DNA of 64,000 nucleotides from Osmia lignaria lignaria (taxonomy: Eukaryota; Arthropoda; Insecta; Hymenoptera; Megachilidae): positions 1,056,501-1,120,500 of the forward strand of contig NC_135045.1 in assembly GCF_051020975.1 (NCBI RefSeq). The letters run 5' to 3'. The notes beneath the pieces are model-generated. The model did not search any database, was not told the DNA's origin, and saw only the letters and a program-made list of their open reading frames with translations. Each line of letters starts with the position of its first letter. Position 1 is the stretch's first letter. The position numbers were made by a program, and so were the translations under genes. Positions 46,207 to 59,668 of this stretch are shown here, piece after piece.

Positions 46207-49200
46207 GCGCATGTTGAATTGAACAGCTCGGTAAAAGTCGAGATACTTTTCTTTAAGTACGTCGTCATTTTAGTTGGCGACGATAAAAAGAACACCTATT
46301 ACAAGCAACGCGATGGTAGTTGTATAACAAGACCAGCGGAAACATGGCATGCAAAATGAGCGTCGCAATGACGAATTAATTATGCACTAGGCGTACACTG
46401 TATAATTAATAAGTTGGTAATATATCGTTTGTTATCGCGCGTTTACAATGCGCGTACCATAGCAATATATTATCGCTGCTGATACGCTGCTCCAGCAATG
46501 AAAATAAAATACAAATTGACGTTTTAGTTTGCCTGGAAACGTGCTTAACCGTCTCATTTCGTAACGTGTTCATTGTCAGAGTTTGTAAAGAATCGGTAGT
46601 ACGAGTCAAGCATGGCGACGTCGTCAGAGAACGCCCGCTTAAGCTGGCAATAAACCCAGGTAGTATTGGTCGATCGCAAAAATAAAAAAAAAAAAATAAA
46701 AGGAGAAACGAGGAATCAATGCAACCACTGTGCAAAGAGAAGCCAGGAGAAAGGATTTTCGCGTTGTTTCAACGTAAGTCTGCTGTTGGCTAGGATACTT
46801 TGAAGGTTGACAAGAACGGTTGCCGGGCCAGGCGGTATGAAAATCTCGCGAAAATTAAAAATCGACGTCCCGGCCAAGAGGATGGTTGCAGAAAGGGTTG
46901 AAAGAAGCCGACGAATACGTGTACACGGGGGTTGAAACGGTATGCGCGTAGGGTGAAAAGGCGGGATACGATATGAGTGGAATGCTTTACGACCCCATTT
47001 TTCAGAACATCACCTCCCTTGCCTCTATCCTAGCGTTTCCCTTTCCCTTCCACCCTTATTTTCCCTATTCCCTGCTTCTTCCACTCCTCTATCCCTCTTA
47101 CTTCCTTCCTTTTCCCTAGTTTCACTACTTTTTCTATCTCTCGTAGATTCACCCAGCACGTTCCATTGCCCCTCTCCTTCCCTCCGTGGTACGTGTATTT
47201 GCATACTGCAGGATCACTCGCTTGATTTCACATACACGTAGACGGTAACTCGCTAACACACGCGCACAACCTCGTGGATGTTCGATCTGAAATTTAAAGG
47301 CGCACGCTACTGAGCTTCTCTCCTTAAAAGCATCATATTTTACGCCTGTCCCAGTTACAGCATCCTTTTGTTAACAGAAAGGCGGGACAAACATCCTGGA
47401 AGATTTGCTGGACTGCTGTTTGCCCTTTACAAGCCCTGTCGAATCGTGAAAAATTGAAACACTTGCTCGTAAACTTGTCTGAAATTTACGATAATGACAA
47501 ATTTCTTCGAGATTACTTTTTTAAGAAGAAAAAAGAAAACTACTACAGATCTGATTGAAAGGGTTGAATTGGTTCTATCTGAGAAACGGAAGTTTCGGAT
47601 CAGCGTGCATCATTCTCGCTCCGTATCGATCACGTAGAAGCCGGTCGAAACGAATTAAGAGAAATTGGCACGCCATCGCCGAACCTTGCCGACCTTTTTC
47701 TGCTTCGAGGAGAGGTCAACTACTTGGAAAATTCGCTGGATTCGTTTTAGACCGACTCTTACCCTCCCTTCGCTTCGTCGCTTCCTACCATTGGCTAGAG
47801 AACGCAGGTCAACTCGGTGCTCTCGTATTTTCGTATTTCAATTTCAAGGGTGGAACGTTTGCCCGGGCTATTTTGAATAGCTCTGCCTTCGTAAGCTCGA
47901 ATACAATTTTTCCAGGATAAAAAATTCCCTAAAATTCTATCGTTTCGGATTCTTCAACGCGCTTCGATAATTCGTGCAATACTTGAATGGTACGCGACGT
48001 TATTCGCTCATTTCGCTTATTTATCCAGAAATTTTCCTGCTCGAGATCGATCAAAATATCGAGTACAACGAAATCGTTCGAGACGTTCCACCCTTCGGCT
48101 GTTATTCATCGTCCACGAGGAGAAGCTTGCATAGAGAAGAAGAGTTTAAGAATAGGGAAATAAAGAAGAAAAAAAAGAAAAAGAAAAGAGAGAGGAAAGA
48201 AAGTAAAAACTCGCCCCGGCTTCTCTATAATATTCCCGCGGACCTTTTTCTCTCGATCGACGTCCATCAGCAAAAACCGTTTGAAAGGCTGAAAGCAGCA
48301 GAAACGAAGCGAAAGGGTGGAAAGTGGCTGACTTTTTGGGCTGTGGACCCTTAGAGAAGACGGTCGAGGTATAAGAAATAATAAACGAGACCATTAAGTC
48401 CGTGAATTTTCCTCGTGCACGAGGGTGGAAGAAAACGAGGAGAAAGAACAAAAGCCCCTGAGCTTGCAGTCTTTACATCCCACGGTCTTTATATTTTCAT
48501 ACTACCCTCTCACTTTTTCTCTTTCTCTCGTTCATGAGTCACATACATACACGCGCCGGTTGGCCTAACACGGACGTAGCAACGCTGGACTTGGTAAATT
48601 TGTAAAAATATTCCGCCGTGTAATCTGCGCACGGTTTGTTTGCCGACCAAAAGGGAATCGAAAGGACGCGAATTGAAATCAAATGGCCGGCTACCACCCC
48701 ACGCCCTCACCGAACGCATTCCTTCGACCCTTCGTCCTGGATTACAATGTCAATGGAACCGTCGAAACACTGTTTTCACAGAGAATAAAAAGATTCCTTT
48801 CCGTATCAAACGACGATCAAACGATTTAGGGAAATCCACGGTCGAATGTCGTGTCCAGTCTACAGCGTTCGCAGACACGGTAATCTTGCCTAAAACTTTC
48901 TTCATTTGCATAAGTGTTAACGAACACATTTGACTCGTCTAATCAATTTTGTCCAACGTTGCTTTAGCAAGGCAATCTTCGTAATCAGAAAACAGCACGG
49001 TACCAGGACAAGGGTAAATGAATTTAAGAGCGCAAGCATTCCGTAACGAGCAAGATCAAACGAGGAACGAGTTCGAGGTCTGTGTAACAGGGCGCTGAAA
49101 TAAATCAGGCCAAGATCGGATGCGCACCGTTGCTTCGTCGTTGAAAGTCCCTCAGATTTAGGGTGGGCAAGCTCCTCTTCTCGTTTACGATCATTTTTTT

Positions 49201-52200
49201 TTTTTCCGGTGCATGAGTCGAGGAGAACCATGACCACCCTTTCGAGTTCGTTCCATCTTCCCTCGGTTCAAGGTTCACCGAGCAAGCACCCTTCTTCTCT
49301 ACCTTCCACGTTCGTCCGTCGCACGTGACACAGCGTAGAATGCACTTTGTAAAGGCTGTCCCTCGGTAAATCACAAATTGATTTCTCTCATGGTCATTGT
49401 CCAATCCTCGAGCGTCGTTCGTGGCCGGCGAAACGACCGTGACGACGAATTCGTCGATAATTTACTGTCTTTTCTGGCGCACACTGCTTGCGACGATAAA
49501 ACCGAATACGGATACTTTCCTGTCTTCGTCAATTCTTTTTTATATGAACAACCTAATAGGTACATCGTAAATCGCTATTAATGCAGGAAGATTACACGCG
49601 TCAGAAATTATTTACAATCTCGGTTCATATTTCTTTTCATCAGCAGAAAAATCACCGCCCAGCCGTGTCCTTAATTACTCGCCGTCACAAAGCCTAAGGA
49701 ATGACCCTGTCCTTAACCCGTAGAAAAGGGATCAGGATAGAAGGAGAAGGGAGACAGCGAGAAATATCGTGCGGAGCGACGAAATGCTCGCAAGACACGA
49801 ACGATTACCGGATCCCGGTGGTGTAAACGCTGAAAGCGAGCATCGATCATCTCGAGAAGCGATGTAATAATTTCAAAACGGGGCCCCACTGCTGGCTCGG
49901 TGAATTCGTACAACGAGTGTCAGCCGCTGTTCCTCTTTTCCATTTTTTTATCACGATTCGAGCACGAATCTCTCTTTCGTTCCAGGGACACCTGTCCGCT
50001 CGAGAAAGATGGCACTTCTTCCTCATTGTCCTTACGCTGCGAAATCGTGAAGAGGGATATTAACGCGGCATGGAAGGTTGGATCGTTGAATTCTCGTTAT
50101 TGTCACTAGGTTGGGATGGCAGGGAATCGAATGGAGGAGGGAAACGGAGGGTGAATTTGCACGTTCAACCGATGGCCTCCATTGATTTCGTACTTCAAAT
50201 ATTTTTCGATAATATTAGTCGTCGAACGAACCGTTGGATAAAGGTCCTTTCTTCTTTCTACAACTATTCTCGCGTCGTTGCGTTTGCTGTTCTCTCTTGA
50301 ATAACGAGCAAACTGTTAAAATTTCACGGATAATTTCCTTGATTTCTTTAGATGAACAATGACGAACCATTTTTATTTTCAATAAATCAAGCCTACGATT
50401 TTGATGGAATGATGAATGGAAAACTGATGGCGAGAATCCTCGTATTTCCAGGGTTTAAACATCGAAACGCTCCTTTCTACTGTTTCGTCGAATAATTTGA
50501 ACACCTCTGTACTTTTCAGCAGTCTGCTCGTGGAGGGTTTGTTTCAGAGTGGGGAGTTTAAATTCCAGGCGAAAATCGATGTACACCTCCGACAGCGTGT
50601 AATATTTTACGTTAATTGTACGCGGTGAACAATATCGACAATACAGTATTGCGTTACATCGGACCGGCTATAAATGAATACATAACGAGCAACCGATACT
50701 GCAGGTGGTAATAATTATATCCACGCCAGGACCGCGGTAACCGTTGTTCAATGATGATTCAGAACGTTTCTATTCAACTACAACTGCGCTGATAAAAAGA
50801 AAGAAAAAAAAAAAAAGGCAGCAGGCAAATCGATACGCATATAGCGTAGAGTGTTAAATGTGCTTCAACGAGGGGGGTCCGTTTAATTAATTTAATACAG
50901 GCATGCAACAAACGTCGCTGCGTAACATAACGAAACACGAGAACGTAGCCGGCCTCTGGATATTGAAATATTAACTTTTCAAACAAAAATGTAATTACCG
51001 GAAACCGGTTTGATCGTCGGTTTCAATTAATACCGCTTTTTTTTTCAAGAAACTTTCATTTCGTTTCGATTCCATTCCATTCGTTTTTATGCGATACACC
51101 ATCCCTTCTATCGGGACGGTCAGTTGGAACAATTCGTTAAACGAATGTATCAACATTATTGGCGCTTGCTTTGTAGCCCGGGCGTTTGAATTATTATATT
51201 TTCGACAAATTTTCATTAAAGGAATTCAACAATTTGTAGAGGAAAGGGTCTTTTAGGGGCATCTACCCTGCGATCGTTTCTTAGATCACGGCGGATCAAC
51301 CCTGTTAGCCGGTTATACGCGCGAACAACACGCAAAAAACGCGTGTCATCGGTCTGACAGCCGGAAGAAGGGCTCCCGTTCGGTTCCCGCGAAGGGCAGG
51401 GTTGGTTCCGACTGAGAAAGGGACCGACGAAGATTTCCTACCACCATTCATCTCCATGGCAAATATTGGCTCGCCGGATATGCGGAAGATTTTTGATATT
51501 GCTCGTACAACAACCCTCTGCGATGCTTACCACCCCACTACCCTGTCATCTTTTATTTTATTACATCCAAGTTGAAAGTGTTCTTATTGCAATTTCTTCG
51601 TCTGTACGATGAATTTTTCTAAAATTATTCTAATTGTACAAGAAAGGGGTAGATAAAACTTCAGTGGTGCATTAAGTGGTTAGAACGAGAGTGGCTATCG
51701 TTTCGAGTGAAAGGTCGATATCGTGGACGCATGATTTGCGGCTGTCTTTCTACGAGGCGATCGGGAAACGCTGAGCGAGGCAGCGAGAAAGTGGCTGCAA
51801 TAGTTTGCTGGACAAATGACAGCTAATAAAAGGGAACTGGGGCGGAAAAGGAATCGAAATAGCCAGAGGAAGGTTACGATGCATTGTTAGATAGAAAAGC
51901 GATAAAAGTGTAATTGATTCTAATGCAAACATTATTCACGTGGACCCATAAGTTCTGGCTGAAGAATAGCCGGCAAGGAAAGTCCAATGTTTCTTCGAGA
52001 TACCTAGCTACTCCATTCAGTTTTTCTTTACCAAACACGGTTCCATTCCAGATAATAACTTTTGTCTCGACCCTTCAACCCTTATAAAATACGTTAACGC
52101 GTTAGTTCCAGCTGGTGAACGTGTTTAACAGGATAGAATAAAATAACATGGAAAACAAGGACTTGTAAGCAAGAACGATAGTCGGAAACAACAAGAGGCC

Positions 52201-53825
52201 AGTTATGCGATGCTAACGGGGATATTAGGCCGAATTCAATTCGCACTTACAAGCGTGTTAACAGTTACAAATGACCTTGTTGACCAAACCTGTCGACTGT
52301 TCCGTGCAAACCGTCTAATGACCTACCGCTAATAACTGTTACCGCTCTTGTAAGCACGTTCAGAATACGGACCATTAATCCCGTGCAGCTAAAGTGTATT
52401 AGCGCTGCTAATTTACCGCTTCGAGCCTGTTATTTACAATGCTAGACGCCCATTGTACCGATAGCTTCCTTTAACCTACGATAATATAATAAGTAATGTA
52501 AATTGCAACAACTAATTAGTATGTCAGTGGCCCCCTATCTTTATTGCCAGCCTTCGTTTCACTCGCACCTTCAATTCTTACATAGGCCAATCGCAATCCC
52601 TATTCCAGATAATTCAGAGAATATTATTACCATAAATTGTAGATCATGATTCAGTTCCAGACTGAGCGGGAGTGTCACGGCAGAGAGAGTTTCCTTTGTA
52701 TTCTAAATAGATAATAAATATCGAGATGCCGTAGGAAGTTTTCGGCGTTATTGCCAGTGAAATAGACGATATCGTTCAATCGCGCACAATACCCGTTAGG
52801 ATAAAGGATACCCATGAAAGACTGCCCTCTTTTCCCTTCAAACTTACCCTCTTTCGTTATCCACTCGAGGCCAGGGGTGGACACCAAGTATTAACATATT
52901 TACGAGCGCCATGAATTCACAAACTCTCTACCATTCCACCTCCTCCTGCCGCGCTCTCCCTCTTTATTTCTCCTCGATCGTATTTTTTTGTTTCTTTCTT
53001 TGTATGTTCAATCGTTCAATGTACGAAACATAATTATTGAAAAATACTGGTCTAAATCTCTGGAAGAATATGGATCCTTCTCAAAATATAAATATTCCAA
53101 AGGAAGTTGTATGCGCACGTATGTCGTATCGTAAGAAATGTGTATTTAGGGAATAATAAATACACACATGGCAGTGGGAAAACTCTTTCTAACCAGTGTT
53201 AGAGAGAGAAAGATGAAGAATAAAGGAAACGGAGGCGGTGGCGGTGGCCAGAATGGATTTGCTCTCGACTTGGCAAGGTCGACGGAATTCCGATGAAGCC
53301 AGCAGCAGTGAGGACCAAGGGAAGAAGCATAGAGGCATACGCGATAGGAAACGAAGAAATCCTCGGCTTCGGTGGAAGAGAAAATCCAAGGAAAGTCAAC
53401 AAGTCGAAAGGAATCGTATTTTTGTCTACCCTCGGCCACGACGAGTGATCGATGGTTGGATACTTCCAATGTTCTTCTCTTCCTGAAAATTTCACGATCC
53501 TCGAGTACAAAGGTTTCAGTCGAAATCTCCGACGAATAACGCGTCGTAGCTTTTCGCTGTCGAAGCAGAAAACTCTTTTTCTCCATGGAAATCGATCGCT
53601 TCGAATTTCTCTCCTTCGTTTATGAAAGTGTGTCACTATGATTTCGAGAGAAGCTTGGCATGGGTCGGCTGCTTAGCATAACCGAGTCAAATAGAAGTAA
53701 GCGTGTCACCCGTGACGTCAGATCCGAGATCAGCTCGGAAAAGCGATCTTACAAATCGCGAGATTATCCGGAGAACCTATAGGGTGAGAGGGCAAATGCT
53801 CGAGGCAATGTTTGCCGAGGGAGAT
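46207..53825. other. non-coding stretch, no gene recognised
   Basis: No gene is seen. A/T homopolymers of 9-13 bp occur near 46683, 49196, 50808 and 51037. Minus-strand AGG|GTAAGT (52856|52855) is donor-like but no acceptor upstream was found. The 146- and 145-aa minus frames at 53146-53636 overlap in different frames and are rejected. 52100-52660 is AT-rich. Confidence 0.6.
53713..53720. promoter_or_regulatory. CRE palindrome TGACGTCA
   Basis: A perfect cAMP-response-element octamer (CREB/ATF family). A lone occurrence, expected by chance about once or twice in 64 kb. Confidence 0.2.
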
Positions 53826-56800
53826 ACAGGGTGTTAAAAAAGATTCCCTCCAATATTTTAGATTTCAAATATTCAAGAAACGTGAAAGCAGTCTCGCTTA
53901 GCCAATTTTAGAATATAAAACCTGATTCGCAACGATCGAATGAGTAATAATAAGTCGGTAAACGACGACGCTCGAGGATCGATGGAAAAAGGAAAATTCG
54001 TTACCGTTAACTGAGTTTCTATTCATCGAACCGGTTAATTTAATCGAACACCGCTTTCGACGATCGTATCAACCACGCCACGGATACCGATTAAAACTGA
54101 CGTGGACTTTTATTATCGAAATATCGGTGACGCTTCAGAATCGCCGGCTAACTGATCCGATTATACCTTAAACGCGATTTATCTGTTGCATTTTTCAGAC
54201 GTCTCGTCTAATTTTTATTTAAGATAAAAACCAGATTCAACGTCGCGAGATAAGCTATTAATAAGCAGATTGTTTCTAAAGTAACTGATCCATTATATGA
54301 AAAGCCGAGAGTGCTCTGAAAGTGAATCTCGTTTCGTTCAACAATGCAGCCGAACGAAGGTCAGCCTGATATTCGGCGGTCTAGACAGCGGAGGAAGAAC
54401 GTACGAGGTGAACATCGTTCTTCAAGACAAATATTATTCGGAAAAATTGGATTATCGTTATCGGCGCTGGCCAAACGTCAGAGGGCGAATTCGAGCCGAG
54501 TTTCGACACGCGCGTCCATCGACTTCGCAGCCTCGAGTGGACTACGGCTCGTCTATCTCTCCTCTCGCCATCTTCCATCCAATTTCTCTTCTCAACTTTG
54601 TCCCTCGTAAAATTTCCTCGATCTCGACTCTCTTTTCTTCCTACCCTCCTTCGAGAGCCGCGAACTCGCGGTCGCGCGGAGAGAAAAATTCGATTCGATC
54701 TAGGCGAAGATAACCGGGACATTCTTTTTTCTTCGTCGGAACTATAGGTGGTGCGCAAAGGTAGCCTCTTCGTCAAGGCGACGCGACGCCGTTGATTCTT
54801 GCTCGAGTTGAGAAATGTCCCGTGTTGTTTCTTGGTTATCCCAGTGGCAAAGTTTATGCCGCGTAAGCAAGAAGAATGGTGCTTGCTTGCTTCCTGCTAC
54901 TATTCCCTGTCTATTCCCTTCGTACAGGTCGTAATCGAGACGCGATATCGAGAACGACGATTTATAAGAATAATTATTTTTTACCACGGTAAGAAGCAAT
55001 CGTCTTCTTTAACTACGTTCAAAGACAGTAGGTACTAGGAAAGTTTTCGAGGCGAAAAACTAGGTGTGTGAGAAACAAAGCGAGAAGATTAAGGCAAGAG
55101 AAGGGGGGATAGGAAGAAAAGGAGATCGGGAACTCGGTGTAATACTCCCTTTGATAAGTTTGCGCACACCGACGGCCTCGTAATACCAGGGATTAATACA
55201 CCCCTAAGAGCTTTCGCCCTATACCAGTTTATAGAAAGCTGCAGTGACACACCTGCTGACTTGTCCGATCGACGCCTGCACTCTTGCCGTCAAAGCGAAT
55301 CGAAAGGAAGTTAAGCTCTGCCGAATGCGATTACAAGTAAACATGGAATTAAAGTAATTAGAGTCTACTTAACAAGTTGACTGGGCGTAGGGATTGAAAA
55401 TTTGAAACAACATTTATATTGTATTACTGATGTATAAAATAGCAACTCTAACGTTGTTAAAGCCGATAATGCGCAATTATAAATTTATAATCTGAATTGT
55501 AGATGTGGTTGTTGCGCCCTAAATGCGTACTTCGAAATGCATGCGCAATAATGAAACAACGCTTTCGCTTCGGTCTTTCGAAGTAAAAATATTTCGTTAA
55601 AAATCGCGGGAACAGCAACTGCGGCTACAGAAGCATAAAAATTGGACGAGTGTCAGGTTCCAGGCATCGGAAATTTTTGTTTGCCAGCAAAATTGAAACA
55701 TTCGAGCTGCTTTCGTTGCCGCCACAACACCTGCAAATAATGGGAAACGTTCCTCCAAACATTGAATACATATACGATTTTGTCCAACTTATAACGCGTT
55801 TTCTATTTCCCTGGTAAATTATTGTAGCCAGGACTTTTGTGCAACTTGAAATTAAGAAAGAAAAAAAGAAGAAATTTTGTTTGTAACATCACGTCTTTCT
55901 GTGGATTTCACTGAATTTCAGTTTACTCGAGCTTTTCCAGACCTTGGAAGCTTGACTTTATCGAGTTTGTATTAAGTGGATTTGCGGTGGCTACATATAC
56001 ACACCTACAGAGGATAATTGAAAAGAAGATCTGGTAGTTGAAATCGATGTACAGTATTTTATTTACCAAGTGTAAATGAAAAGCAACGGATTATGGTATT
56101 CTAGCGTTAATAAATCCTTGTCGCGTACAGTGATCGATACACGGTCTCGTCTATGAATATTTAATCCGGGAAGGGTGCTGCACCAAGAGTTTATCGCGAT
56201 GAAATTTTTCCGTGAATTCGTTTTACGAAGATTTAAAGTCGCGAACGAACGACGATGGTCGCCGGCGCCGCCGGTCCAGGCCGATACATTATTGATTTAA
56301 CAGAAGAAGTGGAACAGCGCGTTGTAAGCTATCGTGCATGGAATGTAATCTGCTTTCGACGTAATTCATCGTGCGACCGTTTACACGACAGAACGTTTTC
56401 ATTTAAACGCGAATAGCCGCTGAATTCAACTATTTATCGTACATGAATCGCGAAAATATTCGCGTCTAATCAATTGTTGACTTTTCAAAGGAAATATATT
56501 TAAACGTTTTCGAAAAAAGATCAAGGAACATCTTGAAGTCGATGGTAGTAGACACGTATCAAGACAGATAGAGGCAAGTCAAGTACAAATGCAGAACAAG
56601 TGCATTTCACGGGCCACGGTATTTCAGAAATTTCCCGATACCATCCCTCTCTATCAACGTTCCTTTACCACCCGTCTTTCTCCGTTCCGCACAAACTCAT
56701 CCCACCCGGTTTCAACCCTATCCCGGTATCCGGGTCTCCACTATTCGAGGTGGAAGGATTTCCACGCTTCTTCGCGTTGCCTGGCCTAGACGTAGTTACG

Positions 56801-58126
56801 GAGAAAAAGGGAAACCCGGTCGATCTCTGGCTTTGTGTTTTCTTGGATAGACCGGTTACCGAGTCCACTGAGACAATAACCATCCCTCTTTTCTCCAGCA
56901 CTGAATTATGAATGCCGATTCAACTGAATACGTACAATCCAGCCAACGGAATTCGTTAGAATCGCCGGAGGTGCAGCCTTTTCTTGCGATTCGACACATA
57001 ATTACGATTACCCGGCCGCTACTCTCTTCGCTTAAGCTTCAATGCCAAGAGTTTAGATTCGTAGATGGGAAAAGGTTTCTATCGACGAACGGAAGTACGA
57101 TGAATTGTGTATTTTTCCTTTTATACCCTCTGATTGTTTTAAACGTAATTCCAGAACAAGTACTTTGCAAATTAACTAGACCTAAAGATTCGTAAGCTGA
57201 CTCGAACTACATATCGCGTGTCCAATGCACGAGTCCGGTTGAACGAAATCCTTTCTTTTCCCCTATCCCTGTTCCACGGAACAACCAGCATAGGGTAATT
57301 CGAGACAATATCAGTGTAATCGACCTCGTTAGTCGGTATACATTAGCGTGCGCGGTGGTCTGCGTTTCGCGTGAGTGTCAGCCGACTACCATATGTAGCG
57401 TGCATCGTCAGAGAGTTCGCACTCGAGTCACGCGGTCGCTCCTTTCGCATACATCTGCATTCGAAAGAGATTTCTATGTATCTTGCTCGTGACAATTCTA
57501 ACGTCCCTTAAACGCAAGACGACCGTTCTTCTACCCCTCGCGATTACCGAGCGGAAATTAAAAATTCAAAAGCCCGGTAGGGTGCAAAGCGGAGGGACCG
57601 GACGGGACGGGGCGTAATGAAGAGCTTGCGTAAACGGTGCAAGACGTTTCAAACGTTTCGAATACACGGTCTACGGTTGATGTGGGTAGGAATTATTGAA
57701 CAGAGGGCTACGAACCATAAACTGCTCTATTCTCTTTCAGTCCCTTTTCAGGAAAATGCGAAAGTCTTTAGAATAAAAAGTAGAGATTGATGTTTACAGA
57801 ATTTCTTTCATTTCTTACATCAAAACCGCGACGAACTTATACGATTCCATATTTCATTAGCTCATATTTATCCGTTCGAATGGCAGAAAAACGGGCTCCA
57901 TAAGAGAAATTACATTACAGAGGCAGGGGACGAGTGAAAAAAGGAAAAGAGAAAAAGACAAAAGGTTCCTATTGTACCAATTACATAGGTTCAGCAAGGA
58001 AAGAGCGGTCTCACGTTCCTTTTAACCAGCGCTACGAAGAAGGAAGGTGAAACACAAGAGGGATTTTCAAGTCGGACGAGCCCGCGATATAATCGACCCG
58101 GTCTTAGAAGCTTCAAAGCACTCTAT
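53826..58126. other. non-coding stretch, no gene recognised
   Basis: It begins with an ACAGGGTGTT word of the dispersed motif set. AT-rich at 55400-56500, with the 16-bp palindrome ATTATAAATTTATAAT at 55476-55491. A plus-strand acceptor-like CTATTCTCTTTCAG ends at 57740; all three frames beyond it stop within about 70 nt. The 138- and 131-aa frames at 54297-54776 lie on opposite strands and are rejected. Confidence 0.6.
55476..55491. repeat. 16-bp perfect palindrome ATTATAAATTTATAAT
   Basis: Fully self-complementary AT-only palindrome. It could extrude under supercoiling but is not unusual for AT-rich DNA. Confidence 0.9.
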
Positions 58127-58157
58127 TGCGTGTGCACACACACACGCGCGTGCATAC
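58127..58157. repeat. 31-bp alternating pyrimidine-purine tract (Z-DNA type)
   Basis: Every step from 58127 to 58157 alternates pyrimidine and purine. A CA run (58135-58145) passes into CGCGCG (58145-58150) and TGCATA. Mixed CA/CG alternation of this length is the classic Z-forming pattern. It runs into the first CAGGTA-type site. Confidence 0.85.
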
Positions 58158-58285
58158 CTGTGTGAGTCTCAGGTACGCTCCGGTGCAGGTTTCACGCTCC
58201 AACGATCACGTGAACGAACGTTTGTAACGCGCCAGGTAAAACGTGAACAGGAGTAGAAGAGCAGGTAACCTGTACCTGACAGGTA
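58155..58285. promoter_or_regulatory. CAGGTA cluster: candidate Zelda/ZEB-type enhancer
   Basis: CAGGTA occurs at 58170, 58233, 58262 and 58280 on the plus strand, and as TACCTG at 58155 and 58273: six in 131 bp, plus a CAGGTT at 58186 and an E-box CACGTG at 58207-58212. About ten CAGGTA hexamers were noticed in the rest of the window. Two copies read CAGGTAA, a TAGteam variant bound by Zelda. ZEB/Zfh1 and Snail-type zinc fingers also read this core. The mixed orientation argues against these being splice donors. Confidence 0.5.
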
Positions 58286-59097
58286 TGCGACCGAGCTTCC
58301 TTCGCTCTTGCCAGCTACGTTTTACGCGATCGTCCTTCCAATTTCTACCCTAAGCCTTTGCCAGCGACACAGAAGAATAAATAAAAGTCGGCAGCAAAGA
58401 GTGCGGAAAGAGATGCGAAAACGCGCAGGTGTGGAAAGCGTAGTAAAAATTTAAATTTAAAGAAAAAGTAATTTGTAAGGGACAAACACCGGCTGCTAGC
58501 TTGAGACTTTAGGATCTGTCGTTGTTGATCGAATCGTTGATGCATACTTCGCGGAGAGGGATTAATTCGACTGCGACTAATTCGAGAATTGGCTGGCGAG
58601 CAAGCCTGACACGGGATCAACCCTCGTGAACCTTTCTCTCTCTCTCTCTCATCGGTTAGCCAAAAGCTGGTCGAGCAACAACCAACTTGCGACTCTCCTC
58701 TTACCACGAAACTCTTAGACAGCTGCTTCGATGTAGTTTATAACTTATAGTAGACTTAACCTTTGCTTCGTTGTTTAAGCTACGACACGTCACATAAAGT
58801 GTGTGGCAGTTACATGCCACTGCTGCTACGTTCCTTGCTCGTTTATTAGTTGCTGTAACTAATGATGTTTCGGGCCCTAACATTTCTAGCCAGAAAAAAA
58901 ATAGAGCTATAGGAAATTTGTTGAAAATTTTTCGTCAAAAGATACCATGGTAATCATCCTTGTAACTGCCGTTTGTCCAGAGACAAGAGTGTTGAAATAA
59001 ATAACAATAGAGGACTAAAGCAATCCCGTCTGGTCGTTAGGGGTAAACAATGCGCGATATCTTATCCGTACACCAAGTATATGGGATACAAGAGGAA

Positions 59098-59143
59098 CAG
59101 TAGCAGCAGTAGCAACAACAGTAGAGGCGGCAGCAACAACAGG
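59098..59143. repeat. imperfect CAG/CAA/TAG triplet tract
   Basis: About 14 triplets of CAG/CAA/TAG type. The plus frame reads it as Ser/Asn-rich (AGC, AAC) within a 145-aa open frame. Such tracts also occur in real coding exons of insects, but the flanks carry no recognisable domain. Confidence 0.75.
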
Positions 59144-59640
59144 GTAGATCGCAGCTCGCAAGGAAACCATTTCCTGCATAAAACAAAAGGCGTGCAACAC
59201 GATATCCTGCGAGTTTCATACGCTTACGTCTCGTACATATTTCAGGCACGTCCTGCGCTTCGAGATACGGGAACCGTATCAGGATGCACCCGACTCGCTG
59301 CATTTTGTTCAACGCAAGCGCGTTTCTTCTCTTCACCCTTCTCACTCCCTCTTAGCCGTCCCTCTCCACGTATTTACAACGAAACCGCACTGTACCATGG
59401 TTGTTTATAACCGCAGCCAGAACGTTCCTGCGCTTTGATGTTTTTTTATTACTCCGAGGCCTTTTCTCTTGTTTAATCCCTTGGCTTTGATGAAATCCCT
59501 GGCACGTCAAAGTGCGCAATCTGACGCGATGCTGTTTGAAGAGTTACTTAACACTCAGGCTATTTGTATTGTACTGAGAGAGAGAGAGAGGTATTCTTCA
59601 AACAGGTGTATTTGAAATTTTTCTATAAATTCTTTAGTTG

Positions 59641-59668
59641 GCCATTCATAATTGTGAATGGCTTTTTT
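59641..59668 (+). other. 8-bp hairpin followed by six T
   Basis: GCCATTCA (59641-59648) and TGAATGGC (59655-59662) pair around TAATTG, with TTTTTT directly after. In bacteria this would look like an intrinsic terminator. In an insect, the T run is the only part that could act, as a Pol III stop, and no Pol III gene was recognised upstream. Confidence 0.35.

Noticed and set aside
59641..59668. Bacterial-style intrinsic terminator
   Set aside because: The host context is an insect nuclear genome. The hairpin plus T run is kept only as a structural feature.
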